Below the pieces are notes generated by a model. That model had not been told where the DNA came from. It searched no databases and worked only from the letters and a program-made list of their open reading frames with translations. Below are positions 30,691 through 40,922 of a stretch of 64,000 bases of DNA, piece by piece. This DNA is from Mesorhabditis belari (taxonomy: Eukaryota; Nematoda; Chromadorea; Rhabditida; Rhabditidae), in NCBI GenBank assembly GCA_958450365.1, contig CAUEEP010000911.1, positions 186,001 through 250,000 on the forward strand, read 5' to 3'. Made by a program: the position numbers and the translations under genes. The first letter of the stretch is position 1. Each line of letters begins with the position of its first letter.

Positions 30691-31010
30691 AGAGATTAAT
30701 TTTCTGGGCCATTTCCCCGTCTGCGCCATCGCCATTAAAAAAATGTGTTGGGGCCTTGGGCTTCCATTCACTTCCAATCACTACCAGAATGGCTTTGTGC
30801 TTCAGAAGATTGGGTGCCTGCCCATTCCGCTCGTTTTGCTTCAGCTTTGTCAACAGCTGTTTCCAGGCTTTTGGGACAGTTTGGCCAAGAAATGCATCCG
30901 ATTTGAATCCCCTTGACTCCTCCGTGTGATCTCTACTTCAAGAAAAGCAAGACAATTTTGAGCATTTGATGTAATTCTTTTTGTTTTTCAAGTTTATTTT
31001 TGTTTAAGGT
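30690..31010 (+). pseudogene. Mariner transposase fragment downstream of RTK2
   Basis: Plus-strand remnants of the same mariner copy as at 20.3-20.65 kb: a region equivalent to HFGQNGFVLQ (NGFVLQKIG), then WPRNASDLNPLDSSV with the third catalytic Asp, and the end F-HLM. Heavily decayed. Its position next to the kinase 3' end matches the 20-kb copy, showing both were duplicated together. Confidence 0.6.
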
Positions 31011-31285
31011 TACTATTTTGTTGAATTTTCTCTGATAAAAGTTGTTAGCTCTGATTTTTTTTGTCTTCTCACAACATTTGAAAAACTTCCACGTATTTTC
31101 TGGTCACCTTGTATTGTATTCGATGGTTTAACAGCCTTTTTGGACATTGTGTATGTTATTGAACAATAAATATAATCTTTCCCAACTCTTCAGACAAATT
31201 CAGTCGCGTGTTTATTTCCCTATTTGTCCTTGCTTCTTAACAGACAACCAAAAAGCTGACATTTATTCTGCGTAGAACGAGTAGA

Positions 31286-34200
31286 TCAAAAATGCTCAAT
31301 ATCTGAGGCAATGTTATCACTACTTGGAGCTTGAGTGACCACTTTGTAGTAGATCTTGCTAAAATGAGAACTTTTAATTCAATCCATTGATCAATTCTTA
31401 CCTAAAGTGCAAGTAATTATACTTCTCCTGATTCTCTTCCATTTCTCTATACAATTTCGAGCGAATCTCCGAGAAATTCGGTCTTCCAAAGGGATTTTCA
31501 TTCCAACAAACATCCATTAAGGCTTTTCTAAATCCATTCTTTCATGTCATTTTATTCCATTTAATTTAAAGTCTTCTTCCCATCACTCATCAACCACTCA
31601 CATCAATTCAGGCGTCTTCTCGGGTTTTTCCATTCGTTTCCCCATTTTTAATTGTGCCAATACTTCTTCTTGTTGTATTAAATGAAATGGAGTTTTTCCA
31701 AAAGAATACATTTCATAAAGTAAAACACCAAATGACCAACTAAAAATGGGATTCTTTTTAGATAAACGAACTACGACAATTTACACATCAGATTTCGTCG
31801 AGAATTGTGCATATTCAATAGCTTCAGGAGCCATCCATTTTAATGGTAATTTACCACCACGAGATTTATAAAACATTTCACTACTGAAACGACATAAGCC
31901 AAAATCCGATAGCTGAAAAGAAACTGTTTAAAGTTAATAAAGATAATCCGTGATTAACCTTGGCTGTTTTATTTTTATTTATAAGAATATTTCGAGCAGC
32001 CACATCTCGATGAACAATGCTTTTATTCGAAAAGAAATCCTGAACTTGGGAATTTATTTGATTGATTTCAATGAATCTGTTGTACCAAAGCGTCGCTGAT
32101 TTGCCATGAAATTGGAAGGAAATCATTCAGCTTCAAGATTGATTCCTGAAAGCTTTTAAAAAAAAACCTAACAGATAAAAAAACCTAACGGATGTCGTGG
32201 TGGATAAGAGGCTTAGTGGATAAGAGGTTTGTCTCTGAAAAAGCTATGGGGCTTTTTTTGCGCCGGTTCAATTCCTTTTCAGATTTGGCTTGTCATGAGT
32301 CTCTTCAGTTCTTGAAGCAACGACATCGGTCAAATGGGGTTTTTAAAGTTTAAGAGTTGTTGAATTTAAAGTTCAGGAGTCACAGAAAAATTATTCACTG
32401 AAAACACTCCTAGGGATAATTTTTGACGTTCTTTCTAAAAAACCTGGTTTCAAAACGATTGGAGCACGAAATCTATATGAAAAAGCGTGTTGAAAAAGTG
32501 AACTTTTGACACCCTACTTTGCTGGTCCTAAAATCGGTCAAAAGCTAAAGCAAATCGGAAAATCAACTATGTCATCTGATAGATCTCGTTTCAAGCTTTC
32601 GGAATCACTATAACACTTATCGACTCCAAAATCATAGTTCTCAATTGGTTTTCCCCCAGTGTTGGGGAAAAATCCGGAACTTGATATATTTTTGTCCAGT
32701 ACTGCTTAACGGCACTCTTTTTAACGGAAAATTTTTTTGATCCCTTCCATTTTTTTATAGAGAGACTCAACTGTACGTAAAAACTTAGCCATAAGCAAAC
32801 TGTCAGTTTTTACCTTATCCAACGCATCTCTGATCAAACTCAACAAATCTCCCAATTCACAAAGTTCGGTCAAAAGCAGTGGGTAGTTGATATTACTGGA
32901 GCATCCAATCAATGATAAAACATGTGGATGATAGTCTAGTTTTTTCATGAAATCAATCTCATCCAAGAACGCTTCTCTGAAAGTCTATAATAAGAGAAAA
33001 CGGATGGAGCCCTGACACAAACCTTTCTTTGCGTGTCGCTGTCTCATGAGTGGTTTTCACGGCCACAAAGTTGCCATCATCTTTAAGCGCAAAAGCGATC
33101 TAAATAGCGTTGGGGAGTTACCGTATTTATTCCAATAGAAGCACATGTGATAACAGAAGCACCTGTGATTCTATTTTACAACCCCTTCACGAAAATTGCT
33201 TCTATTTTTCTATTCTTTAAAGGACAACCGAATAGGTAGCTAGCTAGAAAGAAACCATTTTCAAATATCAGACAGAATTTTAAGATTAATTTATTCATTC
33301 ATGTAAGTAAAACAAGAACATTTATTTAACAATATAAAAAAATAGTTTTAAACAAATTTATCAATCATTTAAATCATCGCGGATAGAATTCTCGTTGAGA
33401 TCGCCGACTTCAACTGAGGCATCATTGTCATACAGGGTATTGTCGCGTATTGTCGCGTAAAAGTATTGTCGCGTCTCTTTGAACTAACTTTTATGTGATT
33501 TAAAAGTATCCTTTTACGTTTTGTAAAACTTGAATTTTGTCCAGTTTTTTGTCTCTTTCGAATGGTGCATAGCATGCAATGTGTATTTTTAGAAATGCAA
33601 GCTTGCCCTCATCGAGAAGCGATCGCTGTGCTTTTGAAAGCCGGAGAGTCGAAGGCGGCCATCTCGCAAAAGCTCAAAACCAACACCTGAACTGTCCAAC
33701 GGCTTGCCAGACAATTGAAAAAGAAAGGACACGTCAAGGAGAAGTGGAAGGCCTGGATCGGTGAACACGCCAAACATCCGGAAGCTCATCGAAGAACGAA
33801 TTGACCGAAACGACGAGCGAAGCTTAGGAAAAATGGAGGAGCTGAAAATCCCGAATTGGTGGGTTCGCAACATTGTGAAAAACGAGCTGGGACTTCGTAA
33901 TTATCGTCTGCGACAAGCCCAGTTTCTTACCGATAATGCAAAATTCAATCGAGTTCAAAAAGCCAAGCGGCTCCTTTGTTTTTTTTAAGACGCGCCGAGG
34001 ATGTCTTGTGGTCAGATGAGAAATTCGGTGATCAGCTCTCATCGTGCCTGGCCTGGAAGCCCATTTTGAAACGTCATCTTCAGCCTAAAATAAAACACAT
34101 TAACAAAGTAAAATCTTCGCTTAAAGTGTTAAGCTTTAAACTTTTATCTTATCTTAAAGCAAGAAATTTGATCATCTTCAGATCCATCGGTGTTAATTGT

Positions 34201-37200
34201 AATCCCACAAGTTTTGAACGATTTGGCGATGAGATCCTTATCCAAACTGTCCCATGCATCGACGATTCATTGCAAGTAAACATTAATTCGTGGTGCCTTG
34301 AAGTTTCCTTCTTCCGTTAGCTCTTGGTCTCCATCATCCAGTCGTCGTAGTAGCCCCGATCCTAGCCTTGAATGGATGATTCCAAACGACGTCCGGTGCT
34401 TGAATAAACTTTGTGCAGCTTCCCGGAACGAGAGCAGAGTCCATTTTGATTGATTTAAGGACCCTCTTTGTTGAATCTGCAACGTGATAGCGGAAACTGT
34501 TCCAAACGAGCAAACATTTGAAAAATGCAGCGTGTCCGAATGTTTTCTTGAGGAAATCGGCCTTGAGCTCTGTGTTCATTCAAGTCGTTTTCTTCCAGAC
34601 AAGTTGATTTGTTTGTTTTCCGGCTCTGGCTCTCGACCAACTTCGTCTGCATTTGCTCCTTCTTTCTCTCTGAAGAAATCCTCGTCATCTCCTTGAAGTT
34701 CTCGTGGGGATCGATATTTCTCGAGAGAACCCGAACGAATTGGCAGTTGCTCGACCATTGCACTTGAAAATAAACAAATTACTTAGAAGTTAATTTTTAA
34801 AAAACAAAAACAAAATAAAAAGAAAAACTTTATTAGGCGTAAAAATCGAGGACTGCAGAGTGGCTTTGCAAGAAATGGATTACGATTGAAGGCTGTGCTT
34901 CTATTGAATGCCGTGCTTCTATTGAATGCCGTGCTTCTATTGAATGCCGTGCTTCTATTGAATGCCGTGCTTCTATTGAAGGCCGTGCTTCTATTGAATG
35001 CTTCATTTTGCGCGGGATTCACGTCACGCGCCTTAGACCACTCGGCCACGGTTTCCTCTTATGTTTTTAGTGTATTTTGCAAAATTTCTTTAAAGATGTT
35101 ATAACTTTTTGTAGAGTTAAGCAAATTTGATGATTTTTGTATCAAAATGTTCGTGAGAGTCTCTAGAATAAAAATTATCCCCTCGTTTTTTGTTCTAGAG
35201 CCTGATTGTCGAGTTACGAGCCCCCAACTGCAGAGTACCACAAAAATTCCCATACAAAATGACCAAAAAACCGCTAAAACTCAATTTTAAAAATTTCTGT
35301 CAAAGGGATTTGAAAAATTCCTTCAGATTCGGAATCAGCACAATTTTTTGCATCTAAAAAAGGTACTCCCGGAAAAATCCGATAGAAAACGCATTTTCGC
35401 GCCGATGTGTGCCGTGCTTCTATTAGAGTTTGTGCTTCCATTGAAGGCTGTGCTTCTATTAGCTTCAAAATCGAGTGTTTACCTGAATGTTTGGATATAT
35501 TTTGACAACCGGTGGCACTCCTTTCAAATATCCTTTCGAAACAATCGCATAAGCTCCAGCACCAAGTTTTTCGTCATAGATTTGCAGATTTTCCGAGGTG
35601 ACTTCCCATAGATCGCCCAGGCTAAATAGAGGATCTGATTACAAGGAAAAAATCCAAATGAGCTATGAACAAGTTAGCCTATTTGTTTAAAGCGTTCTGG
35701 CTAGCTACGCATCACTAACGTCAACTAACGTCAACTAACGTCAACTAAAGTCAACTAACGTTTCAAACATTGTAGCTTGTTGCAAAACTTTGTTGAAAAT
35801 TTGATTTCGAATGTTGACAAGTGGGTCATTCGATTGTTTATTTGATCTGAAATGAAGTTAGTTAATTGTTTTTGGAAAGAAAAATATTACGTAAACAATT
35901 GTCGGCCGTATTGACGACAACGCCACCAATTGAAATAACAGATGACTGATGCAATGAAAAACATGACCAATCCACCAAAAGAGGCCAGAAGTATGATTTG
36001 AAGACTGTGAGTTTTGTGGGATATTGTTGTTGTGAAATCCGAAAAAGTCGAGTTGATGAGGGTGATTTTGTTGGGATCAGATGTCGTCATAGTCGATGTG
36101 GACGGTGGATTCGTTTCCGAAATGGTGGTTTCAGGTGTTGTTGAAGCCGCTGTGGAAGTCGGATCTAAACATTTTTGATCATATCTATCATCCATTGGTT
36201 CAAAATCAAAATAGTTGAGCAATATCGAATAAAAAGACTTTCTCATTATCTATCAATGACCAACATGTGACGGTTGAAGTCGTTTCGGCCGTGTCTGAGC
36301 ATAAACCATATTTTTCATTTATTGTGGCATCATCGAGGAAATCCTGCGACGCCTAAAATCGTTTAAGAGTTTGCTTAAAGTTTTCAAGATATAAAAAATC
36401 TGCTAAAAAGCGCTGCCGTCTAAAAGTCGCCCCCCAAAAGTCGGCGCCCTCTAAAAAGCGCCCCGGCTGTTATTAGAGTACTCCTAAATTCTATTTTACA
36501 CCAAAAGTACCATACCTACTACCACGTAAACACAAAGAATCGAGCTTTTCTTTGCTTTTTAAGTATTTTCAATTGTTTATGTCCTTAATAATGTTGTTTT
36601 TATGTTTAATATTTTTCTATCAGCATTTACTAACTTTTTTATTTTAGGTGACGTCTGCGATCGTAAAACAAGCTTTGACGCAAAAGTTGAAGTCTTACAA
36701 TGTGTCTTTCAAAATCGAAGCGATTGGATACGCAAAGCGGACCGGCAATCGGGAGGCAGGACGTCATTTTTGAGTTGATAAACGACAAATTCGCGAATGG
36801 AGATCTAAGGAAAACAAATTGGTGACGTCTAACAAGGATCAAAGAAGCTATCTGGTAGTGGACGTCCATTTCGTTGAGCTTCTGCAAGCAAGAATCGACA
36901 ATACTTTGGCCAAGTTAATAGAAGAGGTGGATTTGGAACAATTTGGTTTATGACTCTGATGGCTCGCTCGTAAGCAATGCCTTCTTAGACGATAAAGAGG
37001 AAACCTCATTGGGTAGTGGACGTTCACTTAGCTCCGTCAAGCTCGACAAAGCCGTTTACGAATGGATTGTTTAAAAACGTCAAGAGAAGCTGCGCAGTCA
37101 AGAGAAGCGCGACTGACAATAACGCGTGATAAAGCATTGACGTCTGAAGAAGCTGCGCATCACACGTCTTGCAATAACGTGAGATAAAGCATCGATGCCT

Positions 37201-40200
37201 CAAGAAGCAATGACGTCTTAGACGATGAAGAAGAAGTCTGGCAATAACGTGAGATAAGCATTGATGCCTGAAGAAGCAATGGCGTCTTGGACGATGAAGA
37301 AGAGGTTGCTCAATCAATTTGGTCATTGGGATCATTCAATGATGTTGAAAATGACATCTAAATGTTTGGCAAAGGATAATTTTGGTTTGTATACTTGTTC
37401 CAGATTTTCTTGTACATTCGAAACAATAAGCGCAGCCCTCTAAAAAGCGTCACACCTCGTGCTCGATCAAAAAAATAATTTGAGATGTCACGCGGAAACG
37501 GATACCGAAACGGGCACAGCTTTACACTGGGAGCTCCGATTGTTCTAAAAGTATCACCATTAGATAGCCACGCCATCCAGCTTTATTTTTGGTATTAAAA
37601 CTGCTAAAGTAACCTAATGAAAGCTGCCGAAAAAGTCTAATGATACTTAACGAGGCAGCTTCTCGTTAAGCTTGACGAGGCTTAACGAGAAGCTGCCACG
37701 AAGAATTTCAAGAAGACTTTTAGAGAACTTTCTGCACAGAAAATGGTAAGTATTGGATAGGAAAATATAGCTGAAATACGTGGCTATCTAATAGTGAAAC
37801 TTTTAGTGCAATCGGCGCATCCAGTGTGAAAATGCGCTGCTTTTGCGCGACATCACATTTTATCGTTAGCCATGTCTACAAATCTCAACAATGTTCTGTG
37901 TGCAAGAATGCAAAGTAAAACCACTTAAAAGTAAAGTGGTTGGCGTAACATCCACAGGAATCATTTCTATTTCCCCAACTTACGTATCCAAAGTATGGTC
38001 CCGGCAATGGATTGTTTTTGATTTCTTCCAATCTTACTTCCGGGTCAGATCCAGCATCAATTAGGCCAGCCTGTTAGATTTATTGGTTCTTTTCCGTTAT
38101 AAATCCTCAAAAATAAACCCCCGATCATTTCCGTTATACATCCGCAAAATTTGCATTGTGTTGGCTCATGGATGAAGGGCATCAAAATTCCGTTTCTCAC
38201 AATCCTACAATTCATCTATGAATGGACTAAACAGTGAACCTCGATCGACTATTGTGCGAAAGAATTGCGGATGAATCACAACACCGCGATCGACTTCACT
38301 AACTACATGAGGGATCTTTGCGTGCAATATCTGGTGAATAAGTTGAGTGGAAAAATTAGAGAACTCAATCGAATCATCGAGGTGAACGAGTATCTCTTCT
38401 CGAAGTGAAAGGCGAATGTGGGCCGCATCTTGCCGCAAGTGTGGATATTTGGAGGAGTTTGCCGAGAAACCAAGGATTGTTTTCTGCTCGAGGTGGCCGA
38501 GGCCAAGACCTTATTGGCAGCGATGGAACACATCGAGCCGGGAACCCAAATTCACTCCGATTGTTGGCGAGGATACAACAAACAGATGGAGGAAGCCTGC
38601 TTGACCCACGCTCAAGTCAATCACAAGTACAATTTCCTGAATCCGGATGACCCTGCCATTCACACGCAGACGATCGAACGTCTATGAGGCTCTGCCAAAT
38701 GGAGAAGCAAGAAGCATCGCTGCACGGCACGTCATTTCCTATCGCTACTCGAGAGCTACCTTGCTGCATTCATGGTCCGAGAAGAAGTGGGAAAGGACGA
38801 TTTCTACGGATCGGTGTTGCAACAAATTGCTACGGCATGGATTCCTCATTGATCTTATTTTAATGTTTACTTTTTTGATTTTGATTAAATCGTTTAAATG
38901 ACTAAATCGATTTTTGATTATTAAATGATTAAATATTTTGCGAATTTACAACGAAAATGATCGGGAGTTTATTTTTGCGAATTTACAACGGAAAAAGAAC
39001 CGATTTATGATTAAATATCTGTATAATGACATACCTTTGTGAAGATATATCGAAAAATGGGCACTCTTATGCTCAATGGCACATTCCACATGTCCCTATC
39101 CACAAATATTTGTATGTCTTGAAAATACGTGGTATACAGATGATTCACTGAAAGTCAAGGTTTTATTGTTTTTTTTTTTATTTTCCGTTGGAATCCCTTT
39201 GGAATTCCTTTCAGTCTACGAATTTCTGATGAAATGGTGACTTTATTTTACTTCATCTTCATCATCTCCTCTCTCTCCACAGCAATATTTACTTACACGC
39301 CGTAGTGGGCACATCAGTGATGATATAGTAGACAGGTTGTTGATCTGATTTCACTGGTGTACCACCATAAACAATGTTCACTAACTGGCCACGAGATACA
39401 TCGAGTTTTCCCTTGCTAAACGGTATGAGAGTCTTGTAAGTCTATGGATCTTAATAGCACGTGGGCACATGGTTAAAATAGAGCCTAGATAGCAAAATAG
39501 AGGTAGCAGGTAAGCAGAGGTATGCAAAATGGCCTTTGGCTTGGCTTGGCTTGGCTTGGCTTGGCTTGGCTTGGCTTGGCTTGGCTTGGCTTGGCTTGGC
39601 TTGGCTTGGCTTGGCTTGGCTTGGCTTGGCTTGGCTCACCTGGATTTTGTTATGTATGGCTTGATGAACGCGGTGAGAAGAGTAATGTCATCAAATACAT
39701 CGAGTGGACTTGTGAAAAAGTCCACATTCTTATTTCCAATAATGGTGAAATCACTAACACAAAATTACAGTTCAAAACATTTTCGATCCAGACAAACCTT
39801 CCACCCGTTTCACCTTCCAATTGAATACACGAATCCAAGATTTTTCTCAACATTGCAATATGTTTATTCACGTTTTCTTGTCCCATATCGGCTAACATCA
39901 TGAAAACATGAATATGATAGAATGGCTTACAATTTGCATTGTGACGATCGACAAGGCTTGAGGCTAAAATTGGCAAGTTTTTTGGCTCTTGTAACCTAGA
40001 GAGGACTTTTGAATTTAGAGGGAACTTTTGGCCATTTTAGATTGATTTTCATTGAAAGGACTCGAACCCTCGGGGTCTAAAAGGGCATACGCCCAGCAGA
40101 CGTGCGCACTAACCACTACACCACCGAGGTCGTTGACTGAGGACAGTGCGTCGCCCTAATAAAGAGACCGCAAAAACTTTTATGCCTAATATCTCGCGAT

Positions 40201-40669
40201 AGAGAAGCGTTTAGCAAAAACTGATTGCAGATTCGGAATCAGCGTAAAAAACTGCACCAGATAGGCTTTTTCTTGAGTCACGAAGCTACGATAAGTTAAC
40301 AAAATTCCCTAGTAAGTTCAAAAGTCCCCTCGAAGTTACAAGAGGCAGCTTTTTACGTAAAGTTGCATCCTAGTAGGACTACAAAGCGTGATCGAGAGAC
40401 AAACGAGAGTAACGATCAAAAGATACCTCTCGGTTTCCAAGCGAACGATCTACTAAGGAGCTACAATACAAAAAGCCACAATACAAAAAGCTACAAAGCT
40501 AAAAAATTAAAAAGCGAATTTAACGGAAAATTGAAGGCTTTCGATTTACTCAAAATTGAAAAAAAAACTAACGATTGAGACATCTCGGATTGATAGGCGG
40601 CGGTGTGGTTGAGAATGACGTGTGGAGGAATGCAAAGGAGACTAATATCTCGAACCAATTAATTAACAT
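31286..40669 (-). CDS. RTK2: receptor-like tyrosine kinase, 18 exons, 709 aa
   Basis: Exons (high to low): 40669-40573, 39963-39798, 39753-39640, 39415-39297, 39147-39035, 38070-37984, 36352-36265, 36164-35891, 35846-35760, 35621-35483, 33099-33023, 32976-32814, 32145-32086, 32039-31959, 31912-31785, 31739-31602, 31527-31402, 31358-31286. All junctions are GT/AG and the total (2130 nt) stays in frame. Signal peptide MLINWFEILVSFAFLHTSFS; ectodomain ~33-232 with vWA-like pattern (HIHVFMMLADMGQENVNKH, VYYIITDV); Thr/Ser stalk; membrane span IILLASFGGLVMFFIASVIC near residue 335; P-loop LGAGAYAIVSKG; ATP lysine in NFVAVKT; alphaC Glu in DEIDF; HRDVAARN; LSDFG; WMAPEAIEY; CWNENPF. All catalytic residues are present, though the P-loop Tyr-Lys-Gly is SKG. 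Plasma-membrane receptor kinase of nematode short-ectodomain type; ligand unknown. TTTATT (minus-strand AATAAA) at 31262-31267 and 31211-31216 can serve as polyA signals. Introns hold about 6 kb of transposon DNA. Confidence 0.85.
32160..32773. mobile_element. Tigger-like MITE in RTK2 intron 12
   Basis: Right terminus TATAGAGAGACTCAACTG at 32773 followed by TA. The tRNA-like core is at 32195-32275 (GTGGATAAGAGGCTTAGTGG, GGTTCAATTCC). The left terminus is missing. It sits between exon 32976-32814 and exon 32145-32086, within 41 nt of the upstream donor. The identical MITE-exon junction is found in the fragments at 1.16 and 6.05 kb, so those fragments were copied after this insertion. Confidence 0.75.
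33370..33480 (-). pseudogene. Acidic C-terminal piece of the pogo-like transposase
   Basis: Minus strand reads DNTLYDNDASVEVGDLNENS then IRDDLND and a stop. The acidic tail would follow the DGSEDD motif found at 34160-34200; the mariner fragment lies between them. Confidence 0.45.
33590..34050 (+). pseudogene. Mariner transposase N-terminal half, nested
   Basis: Reads EAIAVLLKAGESKAAISQKL (first helix-turn-helix), TVQRLARQLKKKGHVKEK, then after a shift RKLIEERIDRNDERSLGKM, NIVKNELGLRNYRLRQAQFL, RVQKAKRLL and EDVLWSDEKFGD, where WSDEKF holds the first catalytic Asp. Two stops/frameshifts. The catalytic C-terminal half is absent here; related C-terminal halves lie at 17.9, 20.1 and 30.7 kb. 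Confidence 0.75.
34150..34760 (-). pseudogene. Pogo/Tigger-type transposase remnant (DDE_1 family)
   Basis: Minus strand: MNTELKADFLKKTFGHAAFF, VPGSCTKFIQAPDVVWNHPF (the G-CTK-Q-PDV-WN-PFK signature), then after a shift INVYLQWIVDAWDSL (with one TGA for Trp) and DLIAKSFKTCGITINTDGSE DD. These are the ordered C-terminal motifs of pogo-type transposases. The catalytic Asp residues upstream are not recognisable. Interrupted by stops and shifts. Confidence 0.7.
34885..35005. repeat. 18-bp tandem repeat inside the pogo-like element
   Basis: About seven copies of GCCGTGCTTCTATTGAAT. The unit contains the element's terminal-type motif TGCTTCTATT, so it looks like an expanded terminal or sub-terminal repeat. 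Frames such as AFNRST-AFNRST on the minus strand are products of this repeat. Confidence 0.8.
35013..35062 (-). other. 5' half of a tRNA-like sequence
   Basis: The minus strand reads GGAAACCGTGGCCGAGTGGT followed by CTAAGGCGCGTGACGTG, a typical acceptor/D-arm start of a Leu/Ser-type tRNA with a perfect A box. The 3' half with B box is missing (replaced by the 18-bp repeat), so it is not a functional tRNA gene. Confidence 0.5.
35708..35763. repeat. 10-bp tandem repeat in RTK2 intron 9
   Basis: Four to five copies of ACGTCAACTA. The first copies overlap the donor site at 35760/35759 (GAAAC|GTTAGTTGAC), so the repeat arose by duplication of the intron's own 5' end. Confidence 0.7.
36400..37460 (+). 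mobile_element. Pogo-like element relic with Psq-type HTH, in RTK2 intron 6
   Basis: Edges carry CCCTCTAAAAAGCG motifs (36430-36475 and 37425-37450). The plus strand codes for a decayed DNA-binding domain at 36655-36835: QALTQKLKSYNVSFKIEAIG YAKRTGNREAGRHF, stop, VDKRQIREWRSKENKL, the Psq/Brinker-type helix-turn-helix that starts pogo-family transposases. 36900-37300 is a degenerate repeat of GAAGAAGCaATGaCGTCTTaGACGATG. An inverted homologue lies in RTK1 intron 11 (45.37-46.44 kb). Confidence 0.65.
38085..39001 (+). mobile_element. Merlin DNA transposon (917 bp) in RTK2 intron 5
   Basis: Terminal inverted repeats of about 75 bp: GGTTCTTTTCCGTTATAAAT at 38085 and its inverted partner ending ACGGAAAAAGAACC at 39001. 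Flanked by an 8-bp target duplication with one mismatch (GATTTATT 38077-38084, GATTTATG 39002-39009), the size expected for Merlin/IS1016-type elements. It contains a transposase pseudogene (38150-38852). Removing it leaves an intron of about 39 nt, normal for this gene. Confidence 0.9.
38150..38852 (+). pseudogene. Merlin transposase (IS1595/ISXO2-like) pseudogene
   Basis: Reads CVGSWMKGIKIPFLTILQFI, DFTNYMRDLCVQYLVNKLSG, IIEVNEYLFSK, VWIFGGVCRETKDCFLLEVA, HIEPGTQIHSDCWRGYNK, NPDDPAIHTQTIERL, GSAKWRSKKH and VLQQIATAW. This is the ISXO2-like DDE fold: the second Asp is in HSDCWRGY and the H-T-Q-x-IE motif supplies the terminal acidic residue. Lesions: stop at 38406-38408 (Arg to TGA), stop at 38685-38687 (Trp to TGA), and the expected first catalytic Asp (VEIDE in the family) reads EVNE here. 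Inactive copy. Confidence 0.85.
39537..39637. repeat. (TTGGC)n microsatellite in RTK2 intron 3
   Basis: About 20 uninterrupted copies of the pentamer starting right after the donor of exon 39753-39640 (CAG|GTGAGCC). High purity suggests recent expansion. It opens frames in all readings; none is a gene. Confidence 0.95.
39985..40346. mobile_element. MITE with ~40-bp inverted repeats and tRNA-like core, RTK2 intron 1
   Basis: Left arm CTCTTGTAACCTAGAGAGGACTTTTGAA and right arm (inverted) CTCTTGTAACTTCGAGGGGACTTTTGAA. Between them lies a minus-strand tRNA-like sequence (40050-40135). It starts about 22 nt upstream of the 3' splice site of exon 2 (39963). No coding capacity. Confidence 0.65.
40050..40135 (-). 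other. tRNA-like sequence inside the MITE
   Basis: Minus strand: A box GGTGTAGTGGTTAGTGCG and B box GGGTTCGAGTCC, about 55 nt apart, as in RNA polymerase III promoters. The acceptor stem does not pair and the anticodon stem is poor, so a working tRNA is unlikely. A tRNA-derived (SINE-like) origin of the core is the simplest reading. Confidence 0.45.
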
Positions 40670-40922
40670 TTCGATCCATCGATAGAATGCAATGAACTGA
40701 ATATTATTTGACGTTTTCCACATCAAAGATTTTCTCACTTTTATCTCAAAACATGGGTTTAGTTCCGTCTCTACCCTTTGTCTAGCATCACTCTTTCGTG
40801 TAAGCCTTGACGGTTTCGAATTCGAAATCCGAAGCTTAACACGAGACAGATAAGAATTTTTTTGGAAAACTAGAATAGAGGAAGACATAAGCCCAGTTTT
40901 CCATTGTCTGCTGGAAAAAGCA
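40670..40922. promoter_or_regulatory. Shared bidirectional promoter region of RTK1 and RTK2
   Basis: Only 253 bp separate the two start codons. Visible motifs: two GATA-type sites in opposite orientation (TTATCT 40741-40746; AGATAAG 40848-40854) and a perfect 14-bp palindrome TTTCGAATTCGAAA at 40814-40827, close to the midpoint. No transposon is present here, unlike the introns on both sides. Co-regulation of the pair is inferred from the arrangement. Confidence 0.65.

Larger units (their letters stand above)
33119..35470 (-). mobile_element. Pogo/Tigger-like transposon remnant in RTK2 intron 10
   Basis: Fills most of the 2383-bp intron 35482-33100. The left edge (CCAATAGAAGCACATGTG) and right edge (inverted CTTCTATTAGCTTC, CTTCCATTGAAGG) carry inverted AATAGAAGCAC motifs. 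The interior codes on the minus strand for a decayed pogo-type transposase (34150-34760, with a further acidic C-terminal piece at 33480-33370) and is itself interrupted by a mariner fragment (33590-34050) and expanded by an 18-bp tandem repeat. The exact ends are uncertain. Confidence 0.6.

Noticed and set aside
39522..39903. Frames of 100-124 codons beginning in the TTGGC repeat
   Set aside because: They run antisense through two RTK2 exons and start inside the microsatellite.
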